From Persicaria tinctoria (lineage: Eukaryota > Streptophyta > Magnoliopsida > Caryophyllales > Polygonaceae): DNA of 64,000 bases. Shown piece after piece: positions 46,406-57,696 of this stretch. The stretch spans positions 33,382,001 to 33,446,000 of the forward strand of contig JBANSL010000001.1 of NCBI GenBank assembly GCA_037127255.1, written 5' to 3'. Position 1 is the first letter of the stretch. The number at the start of each line of letters is the position of its first letter. The notes beneath the pieces are model-generated. The model saw only the letters and a list, made by a program, of their open reading frames with translations. It did no database searches and was not told where the DNA came from. The translations under genes were made by a program, and so were the position numbers.

Positions 46406-48545
46406 TGTTGTGAGCTGAATCTGCCATGTTTTACACTTAAGTTTATATCGATTTCTGCATACATTTCATGCATTTGGGGCTAAGATAGTACAGAATCTAT
46501 ATAGTTTATGTTTATTTGCCAAATTATGGAATCTACACCAGTTTCTGTTTAAATCGCAGAATTCGAGGCGTTTTACAGCAATTCTAAGGAAAGTCGGAAA
46601 AGCTCGGAAATCCACTACAGAAGTCCAAGGTCAAAGAAGCAGCGGAACCAGTCGAATCGAGCCGAGAACCCAGGCTACTCGATCTCGAGTAGACCTTACT
46701 CGATCTCGACGAGCATGTCCGAGCACTGCCTTGTCGACTAGGAGCAGTGTCGAGAGCCAGACCAACCCAGCTCCGGAAGTCTACTCGATCTCGAAAAGAC
46801 CTGGTCGAGATCGACGAAGCCCGGTGCCACACCCGGAGTCGGCGAGGAGAAGAGCTGATCGAGAAGCCGAGGACGAAGACGCCGAGCATAATCCTACTCG
46901 ATCTCGACGAACCCTTGTCGAGATCGACGAGCCAGAGTCCAGATCCAGGCTTGTCGAGCACACCTACCCGAGAAGACCTAGTCGACGGATCAATCCTACT
47001 CGAGGTCGACTAGGGCTACTCGAGGTCGACGAGCGCCAGGAGCCAAGTCCGAGCCACATCGAGCACAAGTTAGTCGAGACGACGAATCCTACTCGAGGTC
47101 GACTAGACCTTTGTCGATGTCAAGTAGCCCAGTTTCCGCATACGAGTCGACTTGAGCAGTCCGAGTAGACTTGGAATTCTTGGGCATGAAGGAATCCGAG
47201 AATGGCCGAATTCTATCCAAAGTTGATCAAGATCTATCTATGAAAGGGAGATCTATCAAGACATGAAGACTTACCTAAGTTAGATTTATCTTTTCCTTTG
47301 AAGATTTATTTCCTTAAAGCATTTTATTTATCTTTTAGCAAAGTAGATATAGATTTAGATATAGATGGATGATTATTTCCTTGATTAGCGGGGTTTTGAT
47401 CACTATAAATAAGGCCCTAGGGGCTCAGTTTTATTCATTCAATTTCAGAGACAATTAGTTAGTTACATAAAGAAGAGATTGTAAGTTTGAGTTCATTTTA
47501 TGCAATTTAGTTATTTTCATCAATCAATGTCTGCGATTGCGATGAGGCGTGAGTAGTCCACCCACTTCTGGGGCTGGGGTGAGCCCGACGGTGGCCATGT
47601 GAGGCGATGCGATAAAGGTCAGATCTTTTTGTGCAATTCATCTTCTATCCCTATGAGCATGATTCTTTTGCGAGAGTTGAAGGTGATCCTTGTTTGTATT
47701 ATTGAAGCGAAAGTGATCTTAATGGAACTTGGATTAATTATGTGAAAAACGGTTAGTAACAATTAGGGTTTATGCGAAAGCCTCTATATGCCTATTTGTT
47801 AATAACGAAAGTTATTTGATGGAAAGCATGATCTTTTGTGCCTTTGTGTGTTACTTTGCATGGTTGTCGTTGTGGTGTTCATACCCTGGTCTTGGGAGTC
47901 TTTTATTATATTGATTTATTTCGTCGGAAATCTGAGTTTGGGTTCGAGAATTTGCAATTTAAATTTCTGCACCCTGGTCGACATAGAGGAGAAACTTGTC
48001 GAGATCGAGTACAGCCTTGTCGATCTCGAGTAGGAACTGGTCTAGGTCGAGTTGAGTTTTCTTCTGTTGTCGTCGATTTTCAGTTTATGCCTTTGTTGTT
48101 CCTTGTCGATCTCGAGTAGGTGTGGTCGAGATCGAGTTGATTTGTCTGCCTCGAGTTGATTGCTTTCATTTCTGTTTTCTGTTTTCATCACTGTTCTTTA
48201 TCGATATAGAGGACTGTTACTCGAGATCGAGTAGCTTCTGTGTCCTCGATTTAGTTTCTGTTTTGCTTTGTCTTTTCTGTCTTCGTTTAGTTCATTGCTT
48301 TTGTTTGTTATTTTCTGCTTTTATTTCTGTTTCTTTCCTTGTTTATGTGTTTCTGTCTTTCTGCTATTCTGTCTGTGAGATCTGTAGCGACCTAAGAACT
48401 GCTGACGTGCTTCCTCATGGATTCGATCCTGACTATTCTCTTACTACAACGGGAGGAAGTCTTGTATTTATTTGCTGAGACGGGGAAGTCAGTCTGATCT
48501 ATACTTTATATTTATTTCATACTTGACCATCCTCCTGCAACAACA
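46406..48545 (+). mobile_element. Solo LTR F of the TCGA family
   Basis: A complete 2140-bp LTR (TGTTGTGAGC...CAACAACA) is flanked by a perfect CTAGT duplication (46401-46405 and 48546-48550), with no interior sequence on either side. This indicates LTR-LTR recombination after insertion. Its motifs have TC/GA and GG/CC centres (46675-47130 and 47970-48235). Confidence 0.9.
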
Positions 48546-48550
48546 CTAGT

Positions 48551-49159
48551 CCTGAACTACGGAGTAGTAAATATATATATAAATCTCCCGAGGGAGGAAG
48601 AATACTCGTAACGAGTGACTCTAAAAAATACAAAAATAAGTGCTCCAAAACAAGGGATCCCTTGCAAAATACAATGGACATGATTAGCCCACAACCTCGT
48701 ACCTCAACTAACCAAACCCACTAGTTAAGCTAAAAATTGCAGCAGAAATAACACTCAGCCCATAGATGCCAACCCACCAAAATTAGGCTTCAATCTAGAT
48801 TATCTATGTATTTCATTTACCTTGCTCGTAAAAAGTAAATAGACCCACGCATTAGCTGAAACATGCCAAACTAGCACCTCCATTCAGTATGACAGCAAGC
48901 CCCACGCATGAGCTAAAACAGACCAAAATTATCACATCCACTCAGTATGACAACAATAGAAGCATCCCCTGCGTTGCTTCCTCTTCAATGTGAGTTTCAT
49001 TCTCCTTGCGCGCATTCCCCTTCTCAATGGAAGCAGCAGCTCGTCCCTCATTATTTCCTCATCCAGTCTCCTTCTCCTTCTCAGTAGATGACGCAACAAC
49101 TCCCTCCCCATTGCTTACACCCCCTGCGCCAACATCCATTACCTTAACCAGCGTGTCAT
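48551..49159. other. Unassigned spacer between LTRs F and G
   Basis: I see no coding frame, RNA gene or clear repeat apart from two similar CCCACGCATKAGCTRAAAC passages near 48843 and 48900, which suggest a local partial duplication. Confidence 0.4.
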
Positions 49160-49586
49160 TGTTGTAGCAGGAAATCGAGAATGCAAACAGTAAGTAAGTA
49201 AAGTAAAGTAAACCAGATTTCGTCCCTTGCAAATGATTACAAGACTCCCTCCCTATGCAGTAGTGGGAAGTCAGGATCAATCCACGAGGAAGCGTGTCAG
49301 TGGATCCTAGGCAACGGAGAAATCTCACGGACATAATTCGACCATAGGTTGTCGATCTCGACTAAGGTTAGTCGACAGAAGATCGGACAAGTCGAATAGC
49401 GCAGCAGTAGTCAAAGGCGGTTGTCGATATCGAGCAGGCTCTACTCGATATCGAGTAAAGATGTCGATGTCGAGAAGTTCTTGGTCGAGCACCTGCACAT
49501 GAGAAGCTACGGCGATCTAGGATCGAGGATTAGTAACTCGATATAGACAAGAGTTAGTCGATATCGAGGAGGACAGTAACTTTAAA
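49160..49586 (-). repeat. TCGA-family LTR G, left part
   Basis: The LTR starts TGTTGTAGCAGGAAATC and follows the same order as 638 and 17070 (purine run, the CCACGAGGAAGCGTGTCAG block, TCGA cluster with AT centres). It is cut by the CACTA element and continues at 53438. Confidence 0.8.
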
Positions 49587-49935
49587 CACTACTAGAAATT
49601 TGTTATTTAACATCGGCTAATAACCGATGTCTTTCAAAAAAAAAACCGATGTCTATGTGGGTGTTGTAAAAAGTCAAAAGTTTTTCACATCGGCCAGAAC
49701 CCGATGTCTTTGTATGTTATAACATCGTTTTTATTTTTAAATCCGATGTCTTTGTTATCCTATAACATCGATTATAAAATATAACCGATGTTATAACATA
49801 AAAAGAAATCGGCTATTACCCGATGTTAAAACGTTTTGACTTTTTACATCACCAACATAGACATCGATTTTTTTTTAAAGACATCGGCTATTACCCGATG
49901 TGAAATGACATATTTGCGGGTTTTTTTTATTATCG

Positions 49936-50006
49936 TAGCCTATGCGGGATTTGAACCCGCATCTTTGTATTTGAACGCAATGCTCTACCATTTGAGCTAA
50001 TAGGCC
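49936..50006 (-). tRNA. tRNA-like sequence (probable pseudogene)
   Basis: On the minus strand there is a 7-bp acceptor stem (GGCCTAT with ATAGGCT, including one G-U), a D stem GCTC/GAGC, an A box TAGCTCAAATGG, a T stem GCGGG/CCCGC and a B box GGTTCAAATCC. The anticodon arm region TTGCGTTCAAATACAAA pairs poorly, and the variable loop has only three bases. A CAA triplet lies at the anticodon position, but leucine tRNAs need a long variable arm, so I assign no amino acid. Confidence 0.5.
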
Positions 50007-50386
50007 TTAAATTAGATAGAATGTTCCTTACATAATAGAAAAAAGAGCATGTGAAACTTAAGAAGCAAAGAAACAAGGAAAATAAACTAGTAGCAAAAGA
50101 GTAAACAATTATTCCATGAAAATTCAGCACAAGTGTTTTCATTAGCTTCTATATTACACTTCATGAACCATTTCTTGTTTCCCCTAATAGCTTCTATATT
50201 ACACTTCAGGAGTAAGACTCTTTCTTCTTAATACATTAATACCAACCTGCATTATTTAGAGGGAGGGATGGTAAACAAAACAATTATCCATGATTTAGGA
50301 TGTATAAACAAAAATCATGAACTCGTGAATTTAATTTTCGACATATGTGATGAATCAAACAGTTATAAAATGATCAGCTAACAAAC

Positions 50387-50529
50387 CATTTGCTTGGTGA
50401 ATCCGGCAATGAGTTGTAGCTGATCATCCTTGTCATGAATTAAAGCTTTAAGGATCTTTAGATTGTCCATTTGGGGCGTCTCAAATAAGCGTACAAGTGT
50501 TTGGTATGGTTCTATATGTTTCTTTTCAT
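50387..50529 (-). pseudogene. Captured exon of an unidentified gene
   Basis: On the minus strand a T-rich tract and GCAG precede an open 143-bp stretch (EKKHIEPYQTLVRLFETP and onward to GFTKQM), which is followed by GTTTGT. Codon-like composition and flanking splice signals suggest a genuine exon taken up by the CACTA element. I do not recognise the protein. Confidence 0.4.
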
Positions 50530-51458
50530 CTGCCAAAAAATAAATAAAAATTAAATTCGAATCAGCCATAAGAGTTATGCATACCTGAAATGTCTAGCTA
50601 GCTAGTCGATTTTGCTATGCATATCGATAGCCAATTGTTAATGCTTGAATTGTCCGGTCTTACCAATTTGATGACAGCAAAGGGACAATGGTTTTGTAAG
50701 ATGCTTGTTGAAGTTATGTACCTGTAAAAAGGTGTTCACAACAAAGATCAATATAACCGCTTTGTAAGATGTTCACTGGTAGTTCTTGAAAAAGGGTCAA
50801 GTAGAATATATATATATATGATGATCGACATACTCATAGTTGATGCCTACAAGACCGATAATCTGTCACACGCAAGCCGCAATGCTTCGAATGGTCCGGT
50901 AAGTGACAGTAGGAATAAGCGAATAGGCAGTTTGATATTCGGGCATATCATGGCTGATGTACTGAGCAGGTAACTCCTTCAACTGAATGATGCACTTGAT
51001 CAGAATTTACCAGCACTTTTTAACCCAACATCAGTCACACCAGGTACATGACAATAATGCATATCAGGCAGCTGCATTTTACTTAAACTAAAAGCTAAAA
51101 TATGTATTTTACTTAAACTAAAATCTAAAATTTAAAACTAAACTTACTAAAATTGAATCTAATATCTAAAATCTAAGAAAGAATTGAAAGAAATGAGCTG
51201 CAAATGCATCTAAAGCTATTGATTGAACCATTGACTAAAAAACACGCAAGCAGGACTTTACCAAAAAAAAAACAAGCAAGCAGAATTGTACCTGAAGATA
51301 TAAAAGGTTTACTTAGCCAGATGCTTTTAGGAAATATATGACAGCAAGAACAAGAACAGTTAAGAGGAACAGGTATGTCTAAACTCATAAAACCTTTCAC
51401 TAAAATAAATGCTTTCAACACGAGATTATAGAGGAAAACTGGTGTGATTGGTAAGTAC

Positions 51459-51644
51459 CAGGGGGGAGGGAATGCTTCAGCTTGTCTGCCTTCTCTTGAT
51501 CAAACACACAGAGTGTGTAGAGGTACTTGGAGCAGTAAACCTTGAACTTCACCATATCTCTGCTCCTTTTGATCTTTCCACCGAACGCGCATCCTTCCTC
51601 CTTGCGGTAAGGAGGAAGTCTTTGATCTCGTGAATTTGCTTCAG
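51459..51644 (-). pseudogene. RPL38: Captured ribosomal protein L38 exon, frameshifted
   Basis: The minus strand encodes [21 protein letters not shown], then after a 2-bp insertion [20 protein letters not shown] and [20 protein letters not shown]. This covers nearly the whole of plant eL38, a small 60S subunit protein of about 70 residues. TTATCAG precedes and GTACTT follows, so the piece was copied as genomic DNA with introns, not as a processed transcript. The frameshift and the missing start and last exon make it non-functional as L38. Confidence 0.85.
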
Positions 51645-51659
51645 CTGATAAACACAAGT

Positions 51660-53285
51660 TAAAATCAAATCAATTAGGTGATGATGCCCAACTCAAGTCA
51701 GAACACCACAGCCTAGTGGCCAATCACATATCGAGATCAAAGCCAATGGGAAAAAACAGAACCAAAGACCCATTAGAAACATATGGCCGAAAGAAATTTA
51801 GTCATATGCACAATTTAAGTTGGTGATTGTCAAAGTTCAAGTTGTAACACCTATTAGCTGATCATATATAAAGATAACAAACAATTGAAGGTAAAAACCA
51901 GTAAATCATAGCAAAATCAACATACCAGATTATCGACTACTGTTAGTTAAGGAATCAAACGACATTAGATGGGATGTAAAGAATGTCAAGGAGATTGTAA
52001 GGAATGAAGGGAGCTCAAGTCACCTTGAATGTACTCTTATTAGGCTTCAAAGCAAAAAGAAAACAAAAAAAATGCAGGGAAAATCTATTTTGTCCTAATT
52101 GGAGCAAAGTGGAAATTAACAAAACTCATTAACTCCTCTTTCTTCATGCTCACAGTAGGCTAAAAAAATATTGCATCGGTTCTTACAAAGAACACAGATT
52201 CACAAAGCTGCACATGTAATAGGTATTTTCGACGCATAAGATTGAGGAATTCACAAGAGATAAATTCGCATATCACATCAAAAAGATGTGTAAATCAAAT
52301 AACTTGAGCACAAACACTCCATACACTAGCAATTGACGAAAAAAAAAACAGCAACATCTCATTGACTTTTCTAAGCGTCTTTGCTTTTCAGTTGCTTTAC
52401 ATGTCCAGCAGAGATTCGTATTTTGCATTCTAAATACTTGGATACACAAAATGGTAGTTCCATGGGAAGGAAAAATCTATATTCATCACCAATTCACAAA
52501 ATGCACAGATCAAATTGCTACCAAACATACAAATGCACAAAAAATAAAAACATCTTCCCCATTTTTTCCCGAAATATCAGTTACCGAGATACACAGAGAG
52601 ATCAAGGAAGTAAAAAAATTGCATAATAAAATGAACAATATCTCAAACATGAAACTCCGCAGTTGAATTCAATTTCTACCAGGGGAAAAAAAGCACATAG
52701 CAATTTGCAATCTGAATAATCCACCATTGAAGCCCGCGATTATCTAAGAAACGAAAACAAGTGTAGGAATGTGGAAGAACTATAGAACAAGAACTAGAAG
52801 CAACGATACCATTTCCGTTCCAAAAAGACGAAGCTTCTCGCGCTCCTTGTTCGCCGCTCCGCCCTTGGAGTGCTCGTTGTCGAAACAGAGGAGCGAAATT
52901 AGGGAACGAGACAACGAGTGAAGACGATGGTGGGAAAATGAAGCCATTGATGGGAGGAGGAGGCTGGATTTGGAGGAAGGAGGCGGGATTTGGAGCATAA
53001 AGAAGGAGACGATGATGGGAGAAGGAGGCCAGTGATGGGATTCAAATCTGTGGGCGTGAAGATGCAGAGGGGATGGGGAGGAAGGGCGGTGGAGCGGATG
53101 GAGATGGGGTTTTCGCTCCCGCGAGAGAGATGGTAGAAGGAACGTGTAGACGGAGAAGGTGTGGAACTTAGGGCTGAAAGCCTGAAATGGAGAGAGGGTC
53201 GGATATAGTCGGGAATTTTATGAGCGGGTGTTTAAATTAATTCAAGATTTCATCCCGCGCCTTTTATAAAAAATTTCAAAGTAAA
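51660..53285. other. CACTA interior, unassigned
   Basis: Most of this stretch is AT-rich and has no recognisable gene. The GC-rich part at 52800-53160 resembles a plant gene 5' region read on the minus strand (52998-52780), perhaps the promoter and first exon of the L38 source gene, but I cannot prove this. Confidence 0.35.
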
Positions 53286-53437
53286 TATTTAACATCGGTC
53301 TAAAATGTAGGGTGATGTCTATTTTATTTTTAACCTCACAAATTTAAAACCCGATGTTAAAAAACTGTTTAACATGGCAGGTTTTTTTGACCGATGTTAA
53401 TGAACCGATGTTAAATAACAGAATTCTAGTAGTGAAA

Positions 53438-54420
53438 CAAAAGAAAGTAAAGATAAGGCTTTGGGAATTCGAAATAAACTTTATATGTAAGAAAACTTCC
53501 AAGATTGGGGTTTGCGACAACGATAACCAAGCATGCAAAAGGCAAGAATAAAACAAATAATCATGTAACTCGCATCAAAGGATCAAGCTTTCGCCTTTTC
53601 CAACAATTCGACAACTCTTTCAAGAAACCCTAATTGTGTCTATCGATTTTATGTTTACAATCCAAGTTGTTAGCATGGACCTCCTATTAATGGGTAATAA
53701 ACATATAACAAGTAGTAGATGCTTAAAACATGATAAAAGTCGGATCTTTACCTCAAACACGTAGAGCTATCGTTGGGCTCGCCCCAACCCTAGAAGTGGG
53801 TGGACTACTCGCTCTTCATCGCAATTGCAGACATTGATTGAAAGAAAATAACTACTTGCATTAAATCAAACAGAGCTTACAACCAAAGGAAGCCAATTCC
53901 GCTCTCGCTTCACAAACTCCTCTTGGCCACTCACTCTCTCTCTACCACTACTTCTCCTACTGAAATTGAATGCTTAGAAATCAGCCCCATGGGCTTTATT
54001 TATAGGCTTCTAATCCTTGCTAATCAAGGATAGAAATCTCTATCTATATCTAAATCTCTATATCTAAAAGCTTAAAGGTAAATAAATGGAATAACATAAA
54101 TAAATCCAAAAAGGAAATTATATCTAAAAGGCTAAAATATCTTCATGTGGATAAATCTTCTTCTCCATGGATAGATGTTGATAGATCTTGGATAGAATCG
54201 GACATCTTCGGCCCCAAGCAAGCCCAAAACGTGTCGGACAGCTCACCGCATAACGCGGTCTAGGATGGCGCTCCTCGATATCGAGTAAATTACTCGATAT
54301 CGAGTAAAGTTGGCGTTGACTTCAGCTGGCTGGGCGTCTCGGGTAGCTGGTCCTCGATCTGCTCGGTTGCGCACTACTGGTGTTGTCAATATCGAGTAAG
54401 TAACTCGATATTGAGTAAGT
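53438..54420 (-). repeat. TCGA-family LTR G, right part (truncated)
   Basis: This resumes the LTR after the CACTA element, with AT-centre motifs at 54274-54305 and 54385-54415. The usual end (AAAACATGGC...CACAACA) is missing or unrecognisable, so the LTR is truncated here. No second LTR or interior is attached. Confidence 0.75.
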
Positions 54421-55785
54421 GTATAGAATATGGAGCTAAACTGTGCATTTCAACATGGCTATTTTAGAGGACATCAGTCATCAACCGGTGGTGGCTCATC
54501 ATCGACAGTGTCTCAACATCAGGAGGCCCATCCAAGCTTAACTGTCCAGATTGCATAATGTGAAACCACTCTCTTGCATTTGATGCTTGTAATCCCAGCT
54601 GCCCAGATTGCATTGTTGATCTCAGTCATCAACGACTGCATTCAAAATGACAGAGCACAAGGTATCCTCTAAAAACAAAATGCAAAGAGAGACTAATTGC
54701 ATCCGAGAAATGCCACCAAAATCACCTGCAATGTAAACCCAAATAAGAGAGACTAATTACGGAATCTCAGAGTTCACAATTTTAAAGCAAATCCCTAACT
54801 CTATATGGAACTTTTGACAACAATTGACAACCCTAATTGAACCTGTAGTTGCTCCCATTCCCCTTTCACAACTTAATCTTATATGAATTTGAAGAATCTC
54901 ATATTCTGATGACAACTTTCAACCAGCAAATGATGCCAAAACAACAACAACAAAATCTATCTCCCAAGAATCTCATATTTTGAAGAATCTCATATTCTAA
55001 TGACAGATTTAGGTTAAAAGAGAGACGAGCAATGTTGAAGCTAAAAACAAGCTTGTTGACCGATTCCAAGATGGTGGTGTTGAGCTGAAATAGAGGAGGA
55101 AGGCTCTCCTCGAAGAGTTAGCAGCCTCATTTCAGCTTGTTGACCGCTAAATAATGATGTCCACACAGCTGGGATAGCAGCCCCATTTTTGAATGATTAA
55201 TCCTTAAACTACATAAATAAACCAAGGAAATGCACCAATTGTCATATTTTTTTGAAGTACCAATTGCTACTGTTTTGACAATTGCTACTGTTTTGACGCA
55301 ATTAGTATGAAGGGAATGGGATATTTCATCAATGAAAATAATCAGATACAAGAAGCAAAATAAATCATGCAATCTAAATCAAGAACTCAAAAGCAAATAG
55401 CATCAAGTAACAACTGATATTTTTCCCCCAAATCAAATCCTAAATCCATCAAAATTATACAAATGGACTAAAGACATCATTATAGGCAGTTAGCACATTC
55501 AAAACCCCTCAGCTTCCTAAATAGAGAAGATGACCTAAATTCAATCGCACTAGTTCAGGTTGAACATCCCAATTCAACAAAAATTATCAAACTGTGACCA
55601 AAATTAACAACTGATAAGTTGAAATCTATCATCAAATTCTTCAATTTCATCAACATTTACTGGAAGCTATCATCATCAATTAGCACCAAATTCTTCAATT
55701 TCATCAATATGTGCTACTTACAACCGACATCAGACCATCTGAAACCACCATTAAAGGATAGTCAAATGAAATTGGGAGGGGAAAC
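54421..55785. other. Intergenic region, no gene seen
   Basis: The region is AT-rich with small local direct repeats, for example AATTGCTACTGTTTTGAC twice in tandem at about 55261-55297 and repeated AATCTCATATT words at 54895-55005. No coding frame is convincing. Confidence 0.4.
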
Positions 55786-56368
55786 TTACATGAAGTTTGG
55801 CTGCCGATCGACATGGATGAGGAAAGGAAAAATCTCCTTCTGTCCCAACCCTTTACCGTTGGTGGTCCCAAATCCGAGGTGCTTGAACTCAGCAGGGCGA
55901 GTACAACCAGTTGCGTCGGTGGTGCCTTATGCCGAGTACAACATCTCTTGTGAATCCCTCTTCCTGCACTCCAATCTCACCTTCGCATCTGCAGATTGCA
56001 GTGATTCTCAATCAACAAACACAAATAGAAAACCGAAATCACGAGGATTCTAGATCTGAAATTCGAAGAGGGAGACGATGCGGTCTGGGAGGGAGTGCTC
56101 GCGGTTGTCGAGGACATATGGGGTTTCATGGGATTGGGATTGAAGGGATTGGATTTCGGAGTTTAGGGTTTGGGATTGACGGAAGGGGCACAGAAGAGCT
56201 AAATGAGGAGATGGAAGAGGAGTAGGCAAAGGAGGAGGTCCGGTGATGGAGGCGGCCGAGTAAGGAGACAGTTATGGAGGCGTCCGACGGGATCTTCGAG
56301 CGAAACCCTAGATCTGTTGAAGGCAAGCGTGAGCGCGAGAAAGGAGAAGGGGCGAAGGTGGCAACCAT
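55786..56368 (-). pseudogene. Possible gene 5' fragment, unidentified
   Basis: On the minus strand the segment 55899-55789 reads RPAEFKHLGFGTTNGKGLGQ and on to DRQPNF, and ends at CAT followed by GTAAGTTT, a good splice donor. Upstream to 56368 the strand is Ser/Pro-rich and resembles a gene start. There is no matching downstream exon. It could be a captured or decayed gene end. I do not recognise it. Confidence 0.3.
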
Positions 56369-56369
56369 G

Positions 56370-57696
56370 GACGAGTCTGAAAGGGAAAGTGGATGGGGTA
56401 CCTAATTAATTTTGAAGTGGTGTTAGGACGGCCAATAAAAAATTTAGATGTGATAAAGACTTAATCAAATCTTAAAAAGGTGATATTTCACCAAAATTCC
56501 TCTTCACTTACACGAAAAAATCAAATTCTTTTTCAGAAAAAAACAGAAGTAGGAAAAACCAAATTCAAGAATTGGAAATCATACCTGAAAATCCAATAAT
56601 GAAATTATTAAGCGACAACTATGGGTGAATTGCAACCCACAAGTACATGGTAGTGCCAAAACAATTATGAAATTGAAAGAATTCGAGTAATTAGCATATA
56701 TACTAAATAATTTCAAACCGTGGGCATAGTAAAACACAATACAGTATGAAACAAAGATTTAAAAGAAAAACATGGGGTGTGTAGGGCTGCCATATAAACA
56801 AGTTAAAAAGTGTGAAATTATTAGCTGTTAAAAAAATAAACGGGTTTAAACGGTGTATGGGAACAATAAATAAGTTTTAGTCAGTTAAAAAAAGGGGTTT
56901 ATAAATAAGATGCAGATTGAAGCTTATTTTGAGGTTTATATTCCATATTTATTATTTTACCCCTTCTCTTTTATCTTATTTGGTTTGAAAGTACCACAAT
57001 ACTCCTAATAAAAACCAAATAAACTCCACTTTTTACAAATAAACTGTTTTTCGCCCCATACGTAGTTTATATTTTTTCATAAGTTTTTAACTACTTTTAC
57101 CAACAGTTTATAAATTTTTACCCTGTTTATAATTTTATTCAGTTTATTAACTCTGTCTCATACGAACCATAGGTGGGTAGAGTGTCGCCTTGATGACTTG
57201 TTGTAACACGTAAGAAGAATAAGTCTTGTCCTACCTGGTAGGCTAGTTTTTGTGGCAGTGGTACTAGTGAGGAAGGTGACAGTGACTTGCAAAGAGCAAT
57301 AGCGAAAATTTCCGAGAGTCGGGCTGCGTGGTTGTGGGGACGGCGACTTTGGAGTTGAACCTCTGCGGGTAAACGCCTCTGAATTCTTCGGCCCCGTCAC
57401 CACGCGGCACACCAAACCCCCTCTCTCTCTCTTTAGATGAAGACCTTTGCCCTTTTCCTCTTCCCCTCGCTCCCTGACCCTCTACAATTCCAACAAAAAA
57501 ACGAAAGAGCTGCGAAGGGGGGAGGCGGTTTATCTCAATTCAATCAGACCCACCTCCCAATTTCTGCAAATTTTCCTGGGCTCAAGAGGGCCAGATGAGG
57601 GAGGGGGGTTTCGCTCATCTGGGTTTGTTTCGTTTTCTTCATTGATGAGTTGGGCATAGCTGGTTTGATTTCTCTGCGTTGGGGGAAAAACTAGTG
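56370..57696 (+). promoter_or_regulatory. Upstream region of the SERK gene
   Basis: An AT-rich stretch (56400-57150) is followed by GC-richer sequence and a CT-rich run with TTTAG at about 57417-57436, typical of a plant 5' untranslated leader. A short upstream ATG at 57437 is not in a long frame. I cannot place a TATA box or transcription start with confidence. Confidence 0.35.

Larger units (their letters stand above)
49587..53434. mobile_element. Non-autonomous CACTA (En/Spm-type) transposon
   Basis: The ends are CACTACTAGAA and TTCTAGTAGTG with an AAA target duplication (49584-49586 and 53435-53437). Both ends carry many subterminal ACATCGG/CCGATGT words in both orientations (49600-49905 and 53290-53415), the usual transposase-binding repeats. 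At 3848 bp there is no transposase frame. Instead it carries host-derived pieces, so it is a gene-capturing derivative. Confidence 0.9.

Noticed and set aside
49936..50006. A functional leucine tRNA (CAA)
   Set aside because: Leucine tRNAs have a long variable arm, and here the anticodon stem does not pair, so it is listed only as tRNA-like.
51415..51657. A functional RPL38 gene
   Set aside because: There is no start codon exon or last exon, and a 2-bp insertion breaks the frame inside a transposon.
55127..55372. An 81-residue minus-strand frame in the intergenic region
   Set aside because: It crosses a local tandem duplication and has no recognisable domain or splice context.
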